From JBIKIW01 sp044361365 (lineage in GTDB: Bacteria > Patescibacteriota > JACMRA01): 9,075 nt of DNA. The DNA lies in contig JBIKIW010000053.1 of assembly GCA_044361365.1 (NCBI GenBank), forward strand, positions 1 through 9,075. The letters run 5' to 3'. The notes under the pieces are model-generated. The model searched no databases. It had not been told where the DNA came from and saw only the letters and a list, made by a program, of their open reading frames with translations. Positions 5,865 to 9,075 of this stretch are shown here, one piece after another. A program made the translations under genes and the position numbers. Position 1 is the first letter of the stretch. Each line of letters begins with the position of its first letter.

Positions 5865-6866
5865 TTAACTCTGTATTAAATTTACAATTAGTTTGATAAG
5901 AATTTCCTTCTCCTCAGGTTTGCTTTGCGCCACTAGTAAAGCGAGTGCTACCAGTGTGTTTTGGTCAATTTTGAGCTGACCGGTTGGTTTGTACAAAAAG
6001 TTGTTTTTAGCTAAAAAATACACAAATAAAATCGAGCCAATTCGTTTGTTTCCATCCACAAATCCGTGGTTTTTGACTGTTAAATATAATAAATTTGCCG
6101 CCTTTTCTTCCAGACTTGGGTACAAATCATTTCCGCCAAAAGTTTGATAAATTGCCGAAATCGTACTCTCAAATTTACCTTCGTATTCTTGCCCAAAAAG
6201 TTCTGTAGCTTCGTTTTTCTGAATCAATTCACGCTGAGTTTGAGCTATCATTTGTCTAAAATTCTCGATTTCCACCTTCACACTTTTACTCGTATTTTGA
6301 ACAACCAGCCGATCTTCATCGTATTTGTTTAGTAAAACCAGCGACTCGCTAAACCTTTCCAAAATCTCCAAAAACAACTCGCTAGATTCCAAATTTTTAC
6401 TACTTTTTACCAAAAAATCTAAGGTTTGTTTTATCTCCAAAATCTGATTTCGTTTGGTTTCTAGTAGTTTGTGATTGAGCGAATAACCCTTTAGTAAATA
6501 ATCTTTCAAAATCGTATTTGCCCATTGTCGGAACTTGGTAGCCCGCTTGGAATTAGTTCGATATCCGACAGATAAAATTAGATCCAAGTTATAAAATTGA
6601 GTTTGATAAGTTTTACCATCAACGGCAGTTCGTGCAAAAAATGCACATACTCGTTTTTCCTCCAATTCTTCATCAGCAAAGATGTTTTTAATATGCTTAC
6701 TGATTACAGATCTTTCTTTATCAAACAACAAAGAGAGTTGGTCTTGAGTCAGCCAAATTGTGTCATTTTTTTGATCAAATTTGATCTCCAAAGCTCCGTT
6801 TTCGGCTTGGTAGATTTGGATTGGGGGAGGTTGATTTTGGGAGTTTTTTGAGGTTAGCATAATCAT
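5865..6866 (-). CDS. RhuM-family protein with C-terminal Fic/Doc domain
   Basis: This is the two-domain layout of RhuM-type virulence proteins. Residues about 24-130 form the RhuM N-terminal domain (IWLTQDQLSLLFDKERSVISKHIKN, with YNLDLILSVGYRTNSKRATKFRQWA), probably nucleic-acid or regulatory in role. Residues about 130-215 are helical linker. Residues about 225-333 are a Fic/Doc domain with the active loop HGFVDGNKRIG (H267-G277). The loop has Lys where AMP-transferring Fic proteins have Gly (HPFxxGNGR); this is the Doc form, and phage P1 Doc phosphorylates EF-Tu. The catalytic His is present. I see no (S/T)xxxE(G/N) inhibitory motif and no obvious antitoxin gene beside it. The first ATG overlaps the GNAT stop codon (ATGA). 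A second ATG two codons later (6858-6860) would put AAA AAC at codons 5-6, as in the neighbours, and is an equally good start. Confidence 0.92.
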   Translation of the reverse strand: MIMLTSKNSQNQPPPIQIYQAENGALEIKFDQKNDTIWLTQDQLSLLFDKERSVISKHIKNIFADEELEEKRVCAFFARTAVDGKTYQTQFYNLDLILSVGYRTNSKRATKFRQWANTILKDYLLKGYSLNHKLLETKRNQILEIKQTLDFLVKSSKNLESSELFLEILERFSESLVLLNKYDEDRLVVQNTSKSVKVEIENFRQMIAQTQRELIQKNEATELFGQEYEGKFESTISAIYQTFGGNDLYPSLEEKAANLLYLTVKNHGFVDGNKRIGSILFVYFLAKNNFLYKPTGQLKIDQNTLVALALLVAQSKPEEKEILIKLIVNLIQS

Positions 6867-7492
6867 TTAATTTTATAGTAAAAATACAAAGCTTCTTTAG
6901 AATTCTTATATGGTAAATCATTATGCCAAATGAAAAATTTAGTTCCAGCAAACATAAAACCCATACTTAACAAAAGTTTATTGACCTGATATTTAAAAGT
7001 ACACATTTCCACATGTATACCCTGACATTTGTCATCTTCTTGGGCGATTTGTATTGATTTTTCAATTAATTTTTTAGCTAAACCTTGTCTAGCGTATTTA
7101 TTTGCTACCAAAATCCCATGATTAATCATAACTTTTCCCTTAGACCAAAATTGCCATTGATTTAGCATGTATCCTGCCGGCTCGTTATCCACATAAACAA
7201 CCAAAGGAATATAGCTTTTATCATTTAATTTAGGTAGCATTTCTTCAGCCAATTCTTGAGAATATTCATGAGAATCATTAACTATTGGTTCTTCTAAATC
7301 TACTTCTGAAATTTCAATTTGGTAATTTTCATAATCCACTTGAAAAATTTTATTCATAGTATTTGTATAATCTAGCTTTTCTAATTTTTTAAAATCTTCC
7401 ACTGTACCAATTTTTACATTAATATTTTTTTCTGAATTTTGTGAGATAGAAATTTGTCTTTTAGGAGTTGTTAAGTTGTGTGCAGTAGACAT
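6863..7492 (-). CDS. GNAT-family N-acetyltransferase
   Basis: The 209-residue protein probably transfers acetyl from acetyl-CoA to an unknown amine. The GNAT core is in the C-terminal half: strand IPLVVYVDNEPAGYML (95-110), motif A strand and loop INHGILVANKYARQGLAKKL (123-142), helix IEKSIQIAQE, then GIHVEMCTFKYQVNKLLLSMGF (158-179) and KEALYFYYKI (199-208). The pyrophosphate loop reads A-R-Q-G-L-A, so the usual first R/Q is Ala, a mild deviation. The order FQVDYENY, EEP, GNAT core, final E-ALYFYY resembles streptothricin acetyltransferase-type enzymes, but resistance cannot be inferred. The first about 25 residues are polar and probably disordered. GC over 7201-7500 is about 25% by hand count, the lowest I measured. 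Its stop codon overlaps the RhuM-Fic start by four bases. Confidence 0.9.
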   Translation of the reverse strand: MSTAHNLTTPKRQISISQNSEKNINVKIGTVEDFKKLEKLDYTNTMNKIFQVDYENYQIEISEVDLEEPIVNDSHEYSQELAEEMLPKLNDKSYIPLVVYVDNEPAGYMLNQWQFWSKGKVMINHGILVANKYARQGLAKKLIEKSIQIAQEDDKCQGIHVEMCTFKYQVNKLLLSMGFMFAGTKFFIWHNDLPYKNSKEALYFYYKIK

Positions 7493-7494
7493 AA

Positions 7495-7508
7495 AAATAA
7501 TAATTTAG
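7495..7508. repeat. 14-bp junction motif, copy 3
   Basis: Identical to the copies at 3958-3971 and 4333-4346. It lies 2 bp before the GNAT start codon, within the 19-bp spacer, slightly downstream of the DUF1653-like stop codon rather than overlapping it. Confidence 0.5.
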
Positions 7509-7511
7509 ATT

Positions 7512-7853
7512 TTAAATTTGTTTAAGTTTCTCGATTATTTCAGGATCCAAAATTTGGCTAAACCTTTTGCCTTTGTAATCATATTCTGGCAAATTAGCCT
7601 CTTCCAAAAACTCCTCAATAGGTCTGGAATAACAAGTAATATTGTTTTTGTTTAAAAAGCTCATGTCTGAAATGGGCTTGTAGATTACAAATTTGGTTGT
7701 GTAGTTGTCGTTGTGAGCATCGCCTGCAATACCAATTATTTTATAACAATGGAATAGTACATCCTGATTAGGATTTTGAGTAAAGTGCTTGTAATGATAA
7801 TAAAAATCACCGACTTTTGGATAATTTCCTGGGGAAATTTGGGTTGAGGACAT
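7512..7853 (-). CDS. DUF1653-like small protein
   Basis: The 113-residue soluble, strand-rich protein matches the pattern of DUF1653: VGDFYYHYKHF (14-24, the G-x-Y-x-HYK signature), CYKIIGIAGDAHNDNYTTKFVIYKPIS (36-62, in place of the usual Y-V-x-x-x-A-x-H-x-E...VVY), ITCYSRPIEEFLEE (72-85, for the W-V-R-P-x-x-M-F block) and YKGKRFSQI (93-101). DUF1653 proteins are uncharacterised and usually 65-100 residues. Here an extra stretch (TQNPNQDVLFH, 25-35) separates the first two strands. The assignment is good but more divergent than DUF2200. The ATG at 7851-7853 is 6 bp after the DUF2000 stop codon, indicating co-transcription and perhaps translational coupling; codon 5 is CAA. Confidence 0.8.
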   Translation of the reverse strand: MSSTQISPGNYPKVGDFYYHYKHFTQNPNQDVLFHCYKIIGIAGDAHNDNYTTKFVIYKPISDMSFLNKNNITCYSRPIEEFLEEANLPEYDYKGKRFSQILDPEIIEKLKQI

Positions 7854-7859
7854 AATATT

Positions 7860-8303
7860 TTAGTTAAAAAGACTAAATTTCTTGGTTAGGTTTTTAGCGG
7901 TTTCGTTATCAACAAAAAAACACACTCCCAAATAATCAAAGTCAATTTCTTTAGTTTCAGCTGTAATTTTTCTTTTTTCTTCGGCAGATTTTTGAATCAT
8001 TGTGTTGGTAAAATCCGTGTAGAAAATCTTTTTTTCAATCAAAGTATTTCGTACATTTCTGATTTGATTTGAATTATCAGCTTTCAAAATTATAAAAGGA
8101 TGATCCGAAAGTTCTGGATGAATGGTACCATCTGCATCAATATAGTTAGCAATATTTAAAGCTTCCAAATTTTCCGAATGAAGTTTTATTAGTCCAACTG
8201 TTAGATGAGCTAAAGTATTCATCAGCCTTCCAGTTTCATACTTTTTGTTTAAAATTGCTACAAATCTGTAGCCAGTTGATTGATAAGTTTGCTCTTCAGA
8301 CAT
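7860..8303 (-). CDS. DUF2000 family protein
   Basis: The 147 residues cover the whole family: YRFVAILNKKYETGRLMNTL (12-31), AHLTVGLI (32-39), SDHPFIILKADNSNQIRNVR (66-85), YTDFTNTMIQ (95-104) and the C-terminal DYLGVCFFVDNETAKNLTKK with FSLF (123-146). The blocks NxLAHLxxGL, HPFIxLxAxNSNQxR, DFTxTM and LTKKFSLF are strongly family-like. Structural relatives share the peptidyl-tRNA hydrolase II fold, but DUF2000 itself has no established activity to my knowledge. It is the first gene of the compact accessory run, and its ATG (8301-8303) lies 10 bases after the T-tract of the terminator-like hairpin at 8314-8336, suggesting that transcription entering the run is controlled there. Codon 5 is CAA. 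Confidence 0.93.
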   Translation of the reverse strand: MSEEQTYQSTGYRFVAILNKKYETGRLMNTLAHLTVGLIKLHSENLEALNIANYIDADGTIHPELSDHPFIILKADNSNQIRNVRNTLIEKKIFYTDFTNTMIQKSAEEKRKITAETKEIDFDYLGVCFFVDNETAKNLTKKFSLFN

Positions 8304-8427
8304 AATTAAAAATAAAAAAACCTCCCTTTTGGGGAGTTAGTCAAGATTGTATTTGGCAAAACTAAACTACTCCCAAGTGCGGGTAATTGTTGTAGTTGTA
8401 GCAATTGCTTGAAACACAGACTTTAAT
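8304..8427 (-). promoter_or_regulatory. 124-bp leader region upstream of DUF2000
   Basis: This is the longest internal non-coding stretch of the cluster. On the minus strand it contains a possible -10 TACAAT (around 8349-8354) with only a poor -35 (TTGGGA at 19 bp), a GGGAGT segment (8369-8374) complementary to ACTCCC (8332-8337) of the terminator stem, and then the hairpin. It also contains a GCAATTGC palindrome (8401-8408) and a tandem gttgta. I find no T-box core and no recognised riboswitch. It may simply hold a promoter and the upstream gene's terminator. Confidence 0.35.
8314..8336 (-). terminator. Intrinsic terminator or attenuator hairpin before DUF2000
   Basis: On the minus strand CTCCC (8332-8336), loop CAAAA and GGGAG (8322-8326) form a perfect 5-bp GC-rich stem, followed after one G by seven T residues. 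It ends 10 bases before the DUF2000 ATG. As a simple terminator it would insulate DUF2000 from the gene at 8428-8991. The upstream segment at 8369-8376 can pair with the same stem strand, so regulation by attenuation is possible. Confidence 0.6.
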
Positions 8428-8991
8428 TTATCGGAAAAAATTCTGTTTGTCAAAGTTAATTTCGTTCAGAGCAATTTTACTAGATCCAAAACTAAACCAC
8501 TTTTTTACTTTATTAAAATTCCAAGAAAGCTTTTTAAGATTAATAATTTGCAACCCAAAATAAATTAAAAATGAAAGTACAAAAAAAGGAAACAGAGAGT
8601 TAAAATAAGCAATTAGATATTCTAGAAAAACCTGTTTTGGACTTGAATATTCAGTAGAATTAGTTTTTAACGGTTGACAACTTGGTTGGGTACAAAGCGT
8701 CTCTTTGTTAAGTTCTATGGAAACTGGGAGCTTTTCATTGATCGGCAAAGTTTTGTCGTAATCAAGATAAAAAATCCAATTATTGTCTCGTAAAGCACTT
8801 TGGGAATGTTCTTTCAAAACAGCTTGGTTTGCTATTTGGGCAAGTATTTGAGCTTCGTTAGTAGTTGCGGCGACTTGTTCATCAGGAGTAAGTCTTTCTT
8901 TTACGCTTTTAATTAAATCCTGAGAAGTTAAATTAGGTGTGTATTGATCAAGGTTTTCGGCAACTTTGAAAGGAACTAGACTAGTTAGCAA
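8428..8991 (-). CDS. Single-pass membrane protein, probably 5'-truncated
   Basis: The 187-codon frame has one membrane segment near the C-terminus, residues about 125-150 (LIAYFNSLFPFFVLSFLIYFG), followed by a basic tail (NLKKL...KVKKW), so the C-terminus should be cytoplasmic and the preceding 120 residues outside. The outer part is polar, has a Cys100/Cys105 pair that could form a disulfide, and shows no family I recognise. An external domain needs a signal peptide, yet none is visible. The only start is TTG at 8989-8991, one codon after TAG, inside an inverted repeat. No methionine occurs anywhere in the frame. A 5'-deleted remnant is therefore the best reading; a genuine TTG start is the alternative. 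It precedes the DUF2000 leader and is separated from the accessory run by the hairpin at 8314-8336. Confidence 0.5.
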   Translation of the reverse strand: MLTSLVPFKVAENLDQYTPNLTSQDLIKSVKERLTPDEQVAATTNEAQILAQIANQAVLKEHSQSALRDNNWIFYLDYDKTLPINEKLPVSIELNKETLCTQPSCQPLKTNSTEYSSPKQVFLEYLIAYFNSLFPFFVLSFLIYFGLQIINLKKLSWNFNKVKKWFSFGSSKIALNEINFDKQNFFR

Positions 8992-9001
8992 ACACTAACT
9001 A
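8982..9001. repeat. Perfect inverted repeat TAGTTAG-N6-CTAACTA
   Basis: Seven-base arms at 8982-8988 and 8995-9001 flank six bases and cover the putative TTG start of the truncated membrane protein. It could be an operator, a weak hairpin over the start, or a recombination scar where the 5' part of the gene was lost. There is no T-tract, so it is not a terminator. Confidence 0.5.
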
Positions 9002-9075
9002 AACTAATTTCTATGATATACAGATAAAGATTAAGCAATTACAATTTAAAAAAAATAATTCATCATTTTTGTGTA

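Noticed and set aside
3548..6851. Plus-strand open frames at 3548-3751, 4413-4610, 6144-6332 and 6597-6851
   Set aside because: All are antisense to ThrRS, YcxB-like or RhuM-Fic coding regions whose conserved motifs cover exactly these stretches.
3968..8303. Integron cassette array
   Set aside because: The gene content and one-way packing are reminiscent of cassettes, but I found no attC-like paired core sites (RYYYAAC/GTTRRRY) between genes, no attI and no integrase; the spacers are 6-40 bp of simple AT-rich DNA.
8337..8427. T-box leader upstream of DUF2000
   Set aside because: The hairpin plus T-tract looked suggestive, but the conserved antiterminator core and specifier stem are absent.
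1..9075. tRNA genes, rRNA, CRISPR arrays, transposases
   Set aside because: No cloverleaf-type conserved loops, no regularly spaced identical repeats and no transposase-like protein were seen on either strand.

Overview
AT-rich bacterial DNA in which every gene I can support is read from the minus strand, so the biological order runs from high to low coordinates. The standard genetic code fits throughout, with no in-frame TGA read as an amino acid. No gene has a convincing Shine-Dalgarno sequence; start codons follow A/T-only leaders. The one housekeeping gene, threonyl-tRNA synthetase, lacks the N-terminal TGS domain. Together with small tightly packed genes, this suggests a Patescibacteria/CPR-type bacterium, but that placement is inference from few characters.

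Layout in transcription order. At 8428-8991 is a single-pass membrane protein that appears to have lost its 5' end: only a TTG start, no methionine anywhere, no signal peptide. A 124-bp leader follows (8304-8427), holding a terminator/attenuator-like hairpin. Then comes a compact run of small accessory genes: DUF2000 (7860-8303), DUF1653-like (7512-7853), a GNAT acetyltransferase (6863-7492) overlapping a RhuM-Fic/Doc protein (5865-6866) by an ATGA junction, a helical HEAT-like protein (5312-5854), DUF2200 (4932-5297), a YcxB-like two-TM protein (4343-4891) and a Cys-rich DUF6980-like protein (3968-4309). ThrRS (1699-3930) follows. Directly behind it, in the same frame, is a remnant of an MmeI-type restriction-modification protein with the target-recognition and C-terminal parts but no methyltransferase core (634-1671). 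After a good sigma70-type promoter come a small two-TM protein (259-477) and a gene that runs off the window (1-141).

The main observation is inside ThrRS. A complete DUF952 domain of about 113 residues (signatures DGFIHLS and FPHLYG) is inserted in frame into the editing region, between the HxxxH and CxxxH halves of the editing site, with every recognisable catalytic and zinc residue retained. The insert is clearly AT-richer than the rest of thrS and resembles the neighbouring accessory genes. The neighbours are themselves small mobile-type domain families, so a plausible reading is that a stand-alone accessory gene was captured inside an essential synthetase.

Second-tier observations: near-identical 36-bp leaders upstream of thrS and the YcxB-like gene; a 14-bp motif at three gene junctions; and a position-specific CAAAAC-like hexamer at codons 5-6 in nearly all the genes, which gives unrelated proteins similar N-termini of the type MSxxQN and may replace the missing Shine-Dalgarno signal. 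I see no tRNA, rRNA, CRISPR array, transposase or integrase.
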